Positions 17,282-25,349 of a stretch of DNA of 64,000 nt are shown piece by piece. The first letter of the stretch is position 1; each line of letters starts with the position of its first letter. The position numbers were made by a program, and so were the translations under genes. The notes beneath the pieces are model-generated. The model was given only the letters and a program-made list of their open reading frames with translations, did not search any database and had not been told where the DNA came from. The stretch covers positions 299,823 through 363,822 of the forward strand of contig NZ_HG005140.1 of the NCBI RefSeq assembly GCF_000455265.1, written 5' to 3'. Origin of the DNA: Paenibacillus antibioticophila (GTDB taxonomy: Bacteria; Bacillota; Bacilli; Paenibacillales; Paenibacillaceae).

Positions 17282-18288
17282 TTCTTCTCACTTTCCCTTC
17301 GTGTTGAATCCCTGATGATTAACGACACGTTGATCTCTATCATTTCCGAATCGAATTTGGTGTCCCGGGCTTCGATTTGTTTAATCAGGATGCGGGCTGC
17401 TTTTTCTCCCATTTCATAAATAGGCTGGGCGACGGTCGTCAGCTCGGGTTCGATAATCTCAGCCAGCTTGATGCCGTCAAAGCCGCAAACGGCGATATCG
17501 TCCGGAACCTTGACGCCTCTCCGGTGCAGCGCCTTAAGCGCGCCGATCGCCATAAAATCATTGCCGGCGAATATGCCGTCAATGTCGGGATGGCGCAGCA
17601 GCAGTGTCTCCACCGCCTGCATCCCGCCTTCGAGCTGGAAGTGGCCCGGAGCCATCAGTGACGGGGTATACCATGAAAAAGATTTGACGTAATCCTCGTA
17701 GCCGTTAAGCCTTTCCTGGGCGGTGACGATCTCTTGCGGACCGTAGATGTGGGCGATTTTCCGGCAGCCGATATCCAGCAGATGCTTGACGGCAAACTGG
17801 GCCCCCTCGTAGTTGTTGCAGCGGATCAGCGTGCATTTCTGCGTGTCGGACGAACGGTCCAGCACAACCACGGGAATGTTCTCCCGGCCGAGCTTGCTCA
17901 ACTCCTCCTGCGTCAAATAGTTGGACGCATAGATGATCCCGTCGATCCGCCGTTTGCGCAGCGCCTCCAGATAGGTCTTCTCTTTGAAATCCTGATTATC
18001 GGAATTGCAGAAGAAGACGGTATACCCCCGCTGCTGGCAAATATCCTCAACGGCCCTAGCCAGTTCGGAGAAGAAGGGATTCGTAATATCCGGCAGGATC
18101 AGCGCAATCGTAGGCATGCTTCGATCCGCCAGCCGGCGGAAGATCAGCGGCTCGTATCCGAGCCGATCCATCGCTTCCATAATCCGCTGTTCGGCCTGCT
18201 TGCTGACATATCCGTTTTGATTTACCATGCGGGATACCGTTGCAATCGATACCCCGGCCATTTCCGCCACATCTTTGATTGTTGCCAA
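17278..18288 (-). CDS. LacI-family transcriptional regulator
   Basis: This is a 336-residue repressor. The DNA-binding domain is at the very N-terminus (IKDVAEMAGVSIATVSRMVN, helix-turn-helix, then the hinge region). A periplasmic-binding-protein-like effector domain (about 60-330) follows. The start codon is TTG, preceded by GGTGGTG, which suggests low expression. It sits inside the operon between the ADP-ribosylglycohydrolase-like gene and ribokinase, so it probably regulates its own operon in response to ribose or the imported compound. The repeated TGTAAATTTTACA sites upstream lack the central CG usual for LacI operators, so the link to those sites is unproven. Confidence 0.88.
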   Translation of the reverse strand: MATIKDVAEMAGVSIATVSRMVNQNGYVSKQAEQRIMEAMDRLGYEPLIFRRLADRSMPTIALILPDITNPFFSELARAVEDICQQRGYTVFFCNSDNQDFKEKTYLEALRKRRIDGIIYASNYLTQEELSKLGRENIPVVVLDRSSDTQKCTLIRCNNYEGAQFAVKHLLDIGCRKIAHIYGPQEIVTAQERLNGYEDYVKSFSWYTPSLMAPGHFQLEGGMQAVETLLLRHPDIDGIFAGNDFMAIGALKALHRRGVKVPDDIAVCGFDGIKLAEIIEPELTTVAQPIYEMGEKAARILIKQIEARDTKFDSEMIEINVSLIIRDSTRRESEKK

Positions 18289-18319
18289 GATTCAACACCA
18301 CCACATCAAATATCTATAT

Positions 18320-20455
18320 TTATACTAAAGATCTTACTTGATAAGACGAGTAGGCCGTACGGCTGCCGCCGGAGTTGCCGAAGCCGATGGAGCCGCGCAG
18401 GTAAGGCGCATCCTCGTCGCGGAAGCGAAGCGCCGCATTCCCGTCGATCGAGACCTCGATCAGTGAGCCCTGGACCCGAACTTCGACCTCGTATTCTATA
18501 CCGTGCTTCCACGGAAACGGCTTGGATTCGAGCTCCCTGTAGCCTTCAAAATTTTTGTGCAAAGCAATCGTTTGTCCCGGAGCCAATCCGACGGCATAGC
18601 TCCTCATCGCCCCCTGGACACGGAACAAAACAGAGTGATGATCGCCGGAAAGGGGCTTCAGTTTGACCCGGAACAGGTAATCGTTCCACCGGTGCGAGCC
18701 CGTATAGCATTCAGCCGGTTCAAAGCCATGGCCGCCGGCCAGCCTACCATCCTCCAGCCTCCAAATTCCCCGCAGATAGGTAAGCTGGGACACCGTCTGG
18801 TGCAGGGCATTCCATTTCTCCATCCGCTGGGAAGCGAAATCGATGGCATAGTCGGCAGGCCCATATATTTTCATCTCGTCCAGGAACCACTTCAGCGAGA
18901 ACGATTTCTCCCGCAGGCTGGAATCTCCGCTGACCGCATACTCCATGCCGATTTTGCCGATGATGAAATCATCGGCATAAGGGATCCGATAGCTCACCTT
19001 CTGCCATTCCCCGTTCAATATGAACAGATTACTGTACAAGCGGCGCCCGGTGAGGTCGTCCTCGGCGAACAGGCGCACATGCAGCCCCGTACCTACCGAT
19101 TCATCGAGCTTCAGCCAAGCCTCTACGGTTTGGCCGGGATATACGGTCGGCGAAATGTCCGGATCATAGCGGCTGTCGTCGAAGTCGCTCGGAGATCCGT
19201 AGGTGAGGAAAAACACATCGAAGGTCGTTCCCGTAAATACGGAAGGCGCCGTCAGCTGCAAGGAACGCCGCCCTTTATAAGCCTCGCGGCTCGTATTGGC
19301 GAGCAGGATCCGCTCATTCCCACGGTATTTCCACTCCAGCGCGTGTGTGGAGCCCGGCAGCTCGAAATGCAGATGATGCGTACTGCCGTCCTGCAGGATG
19401 TCTTCCCACCCTGGAATTTCCTCATCGTTCAGCTTGACCGCCAGCCTGGCCGTATCGGTCACGAGCTGCGGGATTGTTTGCAGGTTCAAGCTGCCGACGA
19501 TACCGGAACAGCAGACAAAATCGTTGATCGGGGTGGTCCATTTCCGTTCGATTCCCTCCGGTCCGTTAAGGACGCCGAGAATCGTGCCGACGTTGCCGAC
19601 ATTGCAGTCCGTGTCCCAGCCGCACATGTTGCAGATATTAATCGTGCGGCTGAAATCTCCTTGTCCGTACAATAAGGATAACACGATTACGGCCGCATTA
19701 GGAATTATATGACAGACCCCTTCGTAATGCTGGTAGCCATACTTGTCTTTGACATAGGCGAATGCTTCACGCCAATCGTCCGGATGCTGCTTGCAGAAGG
19801 CGATGACATCCCGCGCCATCTGTGCGTAATCGCTGGTTTCCTCGATTACGGGCAAGCCATCCTCCACGATATCTTCGATCCGCTCCCTTACAAATGCGGA
19901 GGCGATGCAAGCCGCGATAAACCGTCCACCGCGGATTCCGTCCCCGCCGTGGGTCACGCTCGACATCATGCCCGCGAGCTCGGCCGCCTTCTCCAGGTCG
20001 CCCGGGCAGACGAGCCCCCAGCAGTCGGAGAAGATCTGACCGCCGATCTGCTCCGCCGTCGTTCTGCCGTTTTGCTCGATCGATCCGGACTGCGGAGCCG
20101 GTACGCCATTTTTCAAATTCATATAAGCCGTATGTTCGGTGGAAACCCCGTAGCCTCCCCACCAGAAGAAGCCGTGCCCTTCTCCCGTATAGTTCCGCAG
20201 CGTATGGCCCATTTCCTGCGCCGTCAATCGCGCCGGTTCAAAATCGTCCAGCGCCCGCATGAACAATGCAGGACCGTTAATGTCGTCATCGGCTGCGAAA
20301 TGTTTAAAGAAATAAGGATAATCCGTAATTTCGCCGAACGTTTGCTCAATTCTCTCGTAAGACCAGCCTTCGATGTTGGCGCCATGGATCACGCCGATCA
20401 CTTTTCCCAGCCAGCCTCCGTACAATCTCTCCATATAATCGTTAGGAAACTTCAT
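18320..20455 (-). CDS. ADP-ribosylglycohydrolase-like protein with C-terminal lectin-like domains
   Basis: This 711-residue cytoplasmic protein has no signal peptide. The first 340 residues match the ADP-ribosylglycohydrolase/DraG fold: YGGWLGKVIG near the start, the metal-binding FAADDDINGPALF (about 54-66, in place of the usual DDT), THGGDGIRGG (about 168-177) and GWDTDCNVGNVG (about 279-290). The second half holds one or two beta-sandwich regions (about 365-545 and 555-711); the last resembles the concanavalin-like DUF1080 fold. The family cleaves N- or O-ribosyl bonds. Next to ribokinase and a nucleoside hydrolase it probably releases ribose from the imported compound. The ATG at 20455 (GGGGTG six bases upstream) is preferred to GTG/ATG at 20464/20461. 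The real substrate is unknown. Confidence 0.75.
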   Translation of the reverse strand: MKFPNDYMERLYGGWLGKVIGVIHGANIEGWSYERIEQTFGEITDYPYFFKHFAADDDINGPALFMRALDDFEPARLTAQEMGHTLRNYTGEGHGFFWWGGYGVSTEHTAYMNLKNGVPAPQSGSIEQNGRTTAEQIGGQIFSDCWGLVCPGDLEKAAELAGMMSSVTHGGDGIRGGRFIAACIASAFVRERIEDIVEDGLPVIEETSDYAQMARDVIAFCKQHPDDWREAFAYVKDKYGYQHYEGVCHIIPNAAVIVLSLLYGQGDFSRTINICNMCGWDTDCNVGNVGTILGVLNGPEGIERKWTTPINDFVCCSGIVGSLNLQTIPQLVTDTARLAVKLNDEEIPGWEDILQDGSTHHLHFELPGSTHALEWKYRGNERILLANTSREAYKGRRSLQLTAPSVFTGTTFDVFFLTYGSPSDFDDSRYDPDISPTVYPGQTVEAWLKLDESVGTGLHVRLFAEDDLTGRRLYSNLFILNGEWQKVSYRIPYADDFIIGKIGMEYAVSGDSSLREKSFSLKWFLDEMKIYGPADYAIDFASQRMEKWNALHQTVSQLTYLRGIWRLEDGRLAGGHGFEPAECYTGSHRWNDYLFRVKLKPLSGDHHSVLFRVQGAMRSYAVGLAPGQTIALHKNFEGYRELESKPFPWKHGIEYEVEVRVQGSLIEVSIDGNAALRFRDEDAPYLRGSIGFGNSGGSRTAYSSYQVRSLV

Positions 20456-20472
20456 CCTCATCACCCCGATGG

Positions 20473-21312
20473 TTAGCTTTTAACGGCCCCGCCCGTAAGT
20501 CCCGCAATGATCTGCTTCTGGAAGAACACATAGACCAGCATGATCGGAATCACAGTCATGACGAACGAAGCGAAAGCCAAATTATAATTGAAGGAATACT
20601 GCGACTTGAAGTTATATTGGAACAACGGAAGCGTCCAGTACGTCTCCGATTTGTTCAAAATCAATAGCGGCAACAGGAAGTCGTTCCAAATCCAGAAGGA
20701 ATTGACGATAATCACCGTTGCCGTAAGCGGAGCCAGCAATGGGAAGATGACCGAGCGATAGGTTCTGAGCTTGGAGCAGCCATCCACCTCGGCTGCTTCT
20801 TCCAGTTCTTTCGGAATCGTCGTGCGAATATAACCTACGTATAGAAACACGCCTTGCGTCAACGCATACGTGACATAAAGCAGAATCAGGCCAAAACGGT
20901 TCAGCAAATCCAGTTCCGTCATCAGTCTGGTAACCGGCAGCATAATGACCTGAAACGGGATGATAATCCCCATAATAAATAAAATATACAGCGATTTGAA
21001 ATACCATTTGTTCATATTGCGACTGATCGCATAGGCCGTAAGCGGCACCACGAGCAGGATCAGGGCGATGGCAACCACCGTGATCAATACCGAGTTGGTG
21101 AAAAACTGCGCGAAATCGTTGTTGAACAATACTTCTTGGAAATTCCCCAAATACAACTCCGAAGGAAAAGCGAAGAAATTCCTTGCGCTCTCCTTGCTGG
21201 TCTTAAAGGCCGTAATCACGGTTAGGTACAACGGTAAAAAGACGACCACGAGGCCGGATGACAACAGGATGTAGCTGATTGCGGATAATCTTTTTTCGCT
21301 GCTGCTGTTCAT
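20473..21312 (-). CDS. Sugar ABC transporter permease, MalG/CUT1 type
   Basis: This 279-residue six-helix permease has the EAA loop ELEEAAEVDGCSKLRTYRSV and the C-terminal GLTGGAVKS typical of MalG-type CUT1 permeases. Its ATG overlaps the stop of the partner permease gene by one base. CUT1 systems normally carry di- and oligosaccharides or glycosides, whereas free ribose is usually carried by CUT2 (RbsC-type) systems. That hints that the substrate of this operon is larger than free ribose. No ATPase is encoded nearby. Confidence 0.9.
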   Translation of the reverse strand: MNSSSEKRLSAISYILLSSGLVVVFLPLYLTVITAFKTSKESARNFFAFPSELYLGNFQEVLFNNDFAQFFTNSVLITVVAIALILLVVPLTAYAISRNMNKWYFKSLYILFIMGIIIPFQVIMLPVTRLMTELDLLNRFGLILLYVTYALTQGVFLYVGYIRTTIPKELEEAAEVDGCSKLRTYRSVIFPLLAPLTATVIIVNSFWIWNDFLLPLLILNKSETYWTLPLFQYNFKSQYSFNYNLAFASFVMTVIPIMLVYVFFQKQIIAGLTGGAVKS

Positions 21313-22181
21313 TACGCATTCACCTCGAGTCTGCTCATGGAACGGATCTGCACGATCGAGACGATGGCGATGATCACGAACAGAATGATCGCCAGCGAGC
21401 TCGCGTAGCTAAATTTAAATTCCTGAAACGCGAAATTGTAGACGAGCAAACCAACGCTTTCCGTCTTTCTGCCGGGTCCGCCTCCCGTCATCGCCATAAT
21501 GTAATCGAACGCGGTGAGCCCGCTTTTGGCCGAAAGGATAACGACGATATTCAGGGTCGGGATCAGAAACGGAATCACGACGGAGCGGAATCGCTGCCAG
21601 GGAGTCGCACCGTCCAGGCTGGCCGCTTCAATCAAGTCTTTGGGTACGCTCTGCAAGGCGGCCAGGAATAGCAGCGTCGGAATGGCCAAGCCCTGCCACA
21701 GGCTTACGAACAGCAGGCCGAAGAAAGCCCAATCCGGATTAGACAGCAAATTCCGCGAGAGCACATCCGAGCCGATAGCCTTGCCAAAAGCGGGAAGAGC
21801 TTGTGAGAACAGTTGGTTGAAAATCAATCCTACGGTAATCATGCTCAGCACGGCAGGAATAAAATACGTCGTCCGGTAAAACGATTGAAACCGGCGAACG
21901 CGATTGAGCAGAACGGCGATCAGTACGGCAAGCACAACGGTCAGAACGATCAAGCCAAATGCGTATTTAAAGGTAAAACCCAAGCTGTTCAGGATCCGGT
22001 CGTCCTGAGCCAGCCGTACGTAATTATCCACCCCAATGAAATGACTCGTCTTGCTCAGCCCGTCCCAATCGCTCAGACTGTACAAAAAGCCGTTCACCAT
22101 CGGGTAAAGGAAGAAAACAGCGTACAACAGAAGCGCTGGGAGCGTAAACAGGTAATGGGCATATCTGTTGATGGTTTTCAT
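21312..22181 (-). CDS. Sugar ABC transporter permease, MalF/CUT1 type
   Basis: This 289-residue permease starts MKTINRYAHYLFTLPALLLY, with a first helix at about 9-30 and six helices overall. Its EAA loop is LIEAASLDGATPWQRFRSV. The ATG at 22181 is preferred to a longer frame because GAGGGGG lies seven bases upstream. It follows the binding lipoprotein gene after a terminator-like hairpin and forms the importer with the next permease. Confidence 0.9.
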   Translation of the reverse strand: MKTINRYAHYLFTLPALLLYAVFFLYPMVNGFLYSLSDWDGLSKTSHFIGVDNYVRLAQDDRILNSLGFTFKYAFGLIVLTVVLAVLIAVLLNRVRRFQSFYRTTYFIPAVLSMITVGLIFNQLFSQALPAFGKAIGSDVLSRNLLSNPDWAFFGLLFVSLWQGLAIPTLLFLAALQSVPKDLIEAASLDGATPWQRFRSVVIPFLIPTLNIVVILSAKSGLTAFDYIMAMTGGGPGRKTESVGLLVYNFAFQEFKFSYASSLAIILFVIIAIVSIVQIRSMSRLEVNA

Positions 22182-22197
22182 CACAATCCCCCTCATT

Positions 22198-22250
22198 TCA
22201 AAAAAATAATGCGGAAACCGGAGAGAATCATGTATCCTCTCCAGTTCCGG
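22198..22250 (-). terminator. Intra-operon hairpin with T-run (attenuator)
   Basis: On the minus strand a stem of about 13 bp (CCGGAACTGGAGAG / CTCTCCGGTTTCCG, with one mismatch) is followed by CATTATTTTTTT. It lies between the binding-lipoprotein gene and the permeases. Partial termination here would keep the binding protein more abundant than the membrane subunits. Confidence 0.65.
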
Positions 22251-22260
22251 CTCTATCTAT

Positions 22261-23523
22261 TTACTTGCCGAATTCCTGATTGATCCATTTCAGCAGGGCA
22301 TTCTTATCATTCAGGATCAAGTAGGCGGATGTTTCCGTACCCCAGCTGGAATCAAGCCCAGCTTTCCAATTAAAGTGCAGCCACGGATAGAAACGGCCCT
22401 CTTCGGATAGCAATTTTGTGACATCCTCCGTTTGAGGAGCGTCGGCCTTGATGCCCGTGATCGTCGAAGGCGATTTCTCGTTGTCCGCCAAAAATTGCGC
22501 CGTTTGCTGCTCGGTCATGAACTTCACAAACTTTTGGGCTTCTTCCGGATGCTTCGTGTTGGCAGAGATCGCCAGCGCATAGTCGATGCCGCCAACGACG
22601 ACGCCATTGCCGCTGTCGTTCGGAATCGGGAACATCTTGTACTCGTCTTCCATGCCCGCCTGTTCGATCACCGGCACCGCCCAGATCCCCTGCGGGAGCA
22701 TCAGTGCCTGCCCGGTTGCAAACAGATTCACGGCATCCGGATAGTCCGCTCCAGCGGCGTCCAGTTGGCTGTTGGCGCCGATAAAGTCCATCTGCGCCAG
22801 CAGCTTCTGGATGGACGGATCGCTATCCGCTTTGGCCGCCGGATCCTGGAAGAACTTGTCGGCCGTCTCGTAACCAACGGCATTGGTCAGCAGCGCTTCG
22901 GTGAGATGCCCGACAGACCAGGATGCTTTGAAGCTGGTCGCGAACGGAATGGAGCCTTTCTCTTTGATTGCCGCCGCAGTCTGCTCCAGCTCTGCCCACG
23001 TCGTCGGAACCTTCAAGCCAAGCTCGTTGAATTTGGCCGCATTGTAGAAAATCCCGTAAGCATTCATCGTCAACGGCGCACTGTAATCCTTGCCGTCGAC
23101 CTTAACGCCCTCAAGAAACTGCGGGTTGATGTTCGCCAGCACATCGCTGCCCGTTAAGTCCATGAAGAAATCCGATCCGGCTTGTGTTCTGAAATCGGAT
23201 TCATTCGGGAATATGGACATGATGTCTGGAGCGTCGTTGCTTGCCAGCCGATTATACAGAACCTTCCGCGAATCCGGAACCTGAACCTGATTCACCTTGA
23301 TGTTCGGATTCTCCGTCTCGAAGTTCTGGATAATCTGGTTAAGATAGTCCTTCACCTCGGACTTCTGGTTAAAGATTTCGATCGTCACCTGCTCTTCTTT
23401 GCCTGCTCCCTGGTTCGCTCCCTGCGCTTCGCCGGCGTTCCCCCCGGAAGATTTGCCGCCGCAGCCTGCAACAACAAGCACCAGCGCCAGGACGGAAATG
23501 ATCCACAACTTCTTATTCTTCAT
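22261..23523 (-). CDS. Sugar-binding lipoprotein, family 1 (ribosyl operon)
   Basis: This 420-residue lipoprotein starts MKNKKLWIISVLALVLVVAGC, so the lipid-bearing Cys is at about 21, with a Gly/Ser-rich linker after it. The mature domain is a MalE-like family 1 solute-binding protein (QVPDSRKVLYNRLAS, ANTKHPEEAQKFVKFM). It should bind the operon's substrate outside the membrane and hand it to the CUT1 permeases. GGGGG lies 7 bases before the ATG. The gene is separated from the nucleoside hydrolase gene by 62 bases that contain the end of a small repeat element. Confidence 0.88.
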   Translation of the reverse strand: MKNKKLWIISVLALVLVVAGCGGKSSGGNAGEAQGANQGAGKEEQVTIEIFNQKSEVKDYLNQIIQNFETENPNIKVNQVQVPDSRKVLYNRLASNDAPDIMSIFPNESDFRTQAGSDFFMDLTGSDVLANINPQFLEGVKVDGKDYSAPLTMNAYGIFYNAAKFNELGLKVPTTWAELEQTAAAIKEKGSIPFATSFKASWSVGHLTEALLTNAVGYETADKFFQDPAAKADSDPSIQKLLAQMDFIGANSQLDAAGADYPDAVNLFATGQALMLPQGIWAVPVIEQAGMEDEYKMFPIPNDSGNGVVVGGIDYALAISANTKHPEEAQKFVKFMTEQQTAQFLADNEKSPSTITGIKADAPQTEDVTKLLSEEGRFYPWLHFNWKAGLDSSWGTETSAYLILNDKNALLKWINQEFGK

Positions 23524-23550
23524 CTGTAATCCCCCTGTTCATTTAAAAGA

Positions 23551-23586
23551 TTTCGTGATCCAAAGATGACTTTTTGAACTACCTCT
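23551..23586 (-). repeat. Fragment of a small inverted-repeat element (family B)
   Basis: About 35 bases here, including TGACTTTTTGAAC (23567-23579), match the left end of the element at 46558-46725 on the opposite strand with one or two differences. Only one end is present, directly after the nucleoside hydrolase stop. Confidence 0.6.
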
Positions 23587-24464
23587 TAAAGCAATCTTTC
23601 CAGGAATAGTTGAATAAAAGCATCCTTTCGCACATCTACGGCGGCCAATACGTTCGTATCCATCGGCCTGTCGAAAAAGACGTCCCGATGTTCCACCGTC
23701 ATGCCTCGCGTAAACTCTCCTTTGCACTCTACCGAGATTTTCTTCGGCTTAAGCTCCAGCAAGTCCGGATGACTAAGATAAGCAATCGTCAAGGGATCAT
23801 GCAGAATGGGAAGATGCTTCGACGAATCCATCCACTGCGACAGCAATCGCGACAAGAAAGCCGTTTCACTTTTGCCCCTATGCTTGATCCTTTCCACGTC
23901 GGACTGGATCAGGCGGCATTTCAACGTAACATCAAGCCCCACCATCGTTAGCTTCATGCCGGAGCCGAACACAATCGCCGCCGCTTCCGGGTCGCAAACG
24001 ATATTCCATTCGGGATAATGCGCCGAATGCATTCCGCCCATCATAACGATATTCGCCTGCTGCATCACGTCGGGCGCTTTCATCACGGCGCAGGCAATAT
24101 TCGTAAGAGGTCCAATTGCCGCAATCGTGATCGCCGGGTCACGTCTCACCTGCTCGATCAAAAAGTCCACCGCGTGCTCACTACAGTTTGGTTCGGTGTC
24201 GAGATACTCGTCCAACCATTGGCAAGGAATGCTGTCCATATCGGTTTTGGCCAGCAGCGGGCTGCCGATTCCGGTGGCCACGGGAATATCCGGCCTTTTG
24301 TAAGCTTGGAGCAGTTGCATCGCAAGCTTCGTGCGCAAGTCGGTATTTCTGTATACCGTCGTCAGTCCGGCCACTTCCAATTCCGGAGAATTCAAAGCCA
24401 ATACGATAGCCAGCGCATCATCAATATCATCCCCAATATCCGTATCAATAACGATCCGTCTTAT
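23586..24464 (-). CDS. Nucleoside hydrolase (inosine-uridine preferring family), probable ATA start
   Basis: This is a cytoplasmic ribonucleoside hydrolase of about 292 residues, cleaving N-ribosyl bonds to free ribose. The calcium/ribose-binding cluster is RRIVIDTDIGDDIDDALA at the N-terminus, and MGGMHSAHYPEWNIVCDPEAA (residues about 145-165) contains the other ribose-contact segment. Start choice is unusual. A perfect AAAGGAGGTGAT lies just before an ATA codon at 24464, exactly where homologues begin (M-R-R-I-V-I-D-T-D). The only other in-frame starts are a TTG at 24500 with no ribosome binding site and a GTG overlapping the Shine-Dalgarno. First gene of the operon, with a promoter at 24571-24599. 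Confidence 0.85.
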   Translation of the reverse strand: MRRIVIDTDIGDDIDDALAIVLALNSPELEVAGLTTVYRNTDLRTKLAMQLLQAYKRPDIPVATGIGSPLLAKTDMDSIPCQWLDEYLDTEPNCSEHAVDFLIEQVRRDPAITIAAIGPLTNIACAVMKAPDVMQQANIVMMGGMHSAHYPEWNIVCDPEAAAIVFGSGMKLTMVGLDVTLKCRLIQSDVERIKHRGKSETAFLSRLLSQWMDSSKHLPILHDPLTIAYLSHPDLLELKPKKISVECKGEFTRGMTVEHRDVFFDRPMDTNVLAAVDVRKDAFIQLFLERLL

Positions 24465-24533
24465 CTCTATCACCTCCTTTATGGATTCAAAAGCGATCAA
24501 AATGGAAAATTTGCTACACCTTCAAATTAAGTG

Positions 24534-24546
24534 TGTAAATTTTACA
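24534..24546. promoter_or_regulatory. Palindromic operator candidate 1 (TGTAAATTTTACA)
   Basis: This 13-base near-palindrome lies about 20 bases downstream of the predicted transcription start of the ribosyl operon, where a bound repressor would block elongation. An identical copy occurs at 24699-24711. Confidence 0.5.
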
Positions 24547-24570
24547 TCATTTTCGGCTTTTTGTAGCGCT

Positions 24571-24599
24571 ATCATAACAAATATAAGCGTTTTCATCAA
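24571..24599 (-). promoter_or_regulatory. Promoter of the ribosyl operon with an embedded cre-like site
   Basis: On the minus strand TTGATG (24594-24599) and TATGAT (24571-24576) are exactly 17 bases apart. Between them lies TGAAAACGCTTATA (24582-24595), which differs from the cre consensus TGNAANCGNWWNCA at one position. CcpA bound there would cover the promoter. Confidence 0.7.
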
Positions 24600-24698
24600 G
24601 TGCCCAGTTATATATTTTTTTGTCCACGTTGAGTTTCAATCAAAAAAAGCCATGTAACATAAGGATATTCCATCTTTTTATCCGCTTTATTTTTAAGA

Positions 24699-24711
24699 TG
24701 TAAATTTTACA
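24699..24711. promoter_or_regulatory. Palindromic operator candidate 2 (TGTAAATTTTACA)
   Basis: An exact repeat of the 13-base site at 24534-24546, 165 bases away, lying upstream of the -35 element. Two copies flanking the promoter suggest a looping or cooperative repressor. Confidence 0.5.
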
Positions 24712-24828
24712 CACTTTAAAATTATTTCATCTTCCACTGTCGTTCGCGGATTAAGGACGCAACTACCTCATTCATCTGCTCGCCGCCCCTCCCTTAAATT
24801 GGACCTGAAAGCACACTTCGCCCTCTTT

Positions 24829-25090
24829 TTATATTTTCCGGTCCGATAACACCTCGTGGCCCGCCGGCGTCAAAGAACTCACTGCCACTGTGAATTTCTG
24901 CCCGTCTATTTGCTGGAAAGAGGCGTGCCTGCTGCTTTTGATCTCTTCGAAGATTGTCTTATTTTTAATTTGCTTTAGGGTGAACGTTTGTATACCTTGA
25001 TCTGTTGTATTTCCCTCCTTGGCATACCCTATCGACAAAAGCCGACTGTTTCTATTCGTTGCATCGGGAGATCCGAAATTAACCTGCTGC
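24829..25090 (-). pseudogene. Unrecognised reading-frame remnant
   Basis: A minus-strand frame ending in TPAGHEVLSDRKI runs for about 85 codons from the truncated transposase to a stop at 24829. The segment with QIKNKTIFEEIKSS and QIDGQKFTVAVSS looks protein-like, but there is no start or ribosome binding site and I recognise no family. It may be the tail of a host gene broken by the insertion sequence. The rest of the 24500-25484 gap holds the promoter and operators described separately and no other gene that I can support. Confidence 0.25.
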
Positions 25091-25349
25091 TTTGTCGGTG
25101 CTCCCAAGCCAACAGGATATAGCGCGAGAACACAATGGTCGTGTGGCTCACGAGCAAGTCGTACGAACGGCCTTGGAACTCGTTTTGCAGACGCAACAGT
25201 GATTTGGCGCACTTGAAGGAAACCTCGATGTCCCAGCGCATCGGGTAGATTCCGATGATGTCTTGAGCCGTCAGACTAAGATCGGTCGAAAGAAGGGCAA
25301 GCCATTCGCTTTTCTCGGAATGATGGCGGACAAACACGATCACCACCAT
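25090..25349 (-). pseudogene. IS4-family transposase fragment
   Basis: About 87 codons match the central/C-terminal part of IS4-family DDE transposases: EWLALLSTDLSLTAQDI, YPMRWDIEVSFKCAKSL, LQNEFQGRSYDLLVSHTT and FSRYILLAWEHR. Both the N-terminal catalytic part and the C-terminus are missing, and the frame is lost near 25090. No terminal inverted repeats were recognised. It lies next to direct-repeat copy B at the island edge. Confidence 0.75.

Noticed and set aside
18320..20455. A protein de-ADP-ribosylation or DraG-type regulator of nitrogenase
   Set aside because: The sugar-operon context, the large beta-rich tail and the absence of nitrogen-fixation genes make a catabolic role more likely.
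13505..24464. The island as an integrative element with its own integrase
   Set aside because: No integrase, recombinase, relaxase or intact transposase is encoded; only an IS4 fragment remains.
24534..24711. The TGTAAATTTTACA pair as the LacI operator
   Set aside because: LacI-family operators normally have a central CG; these do not, so I list them only as unassigned operators.
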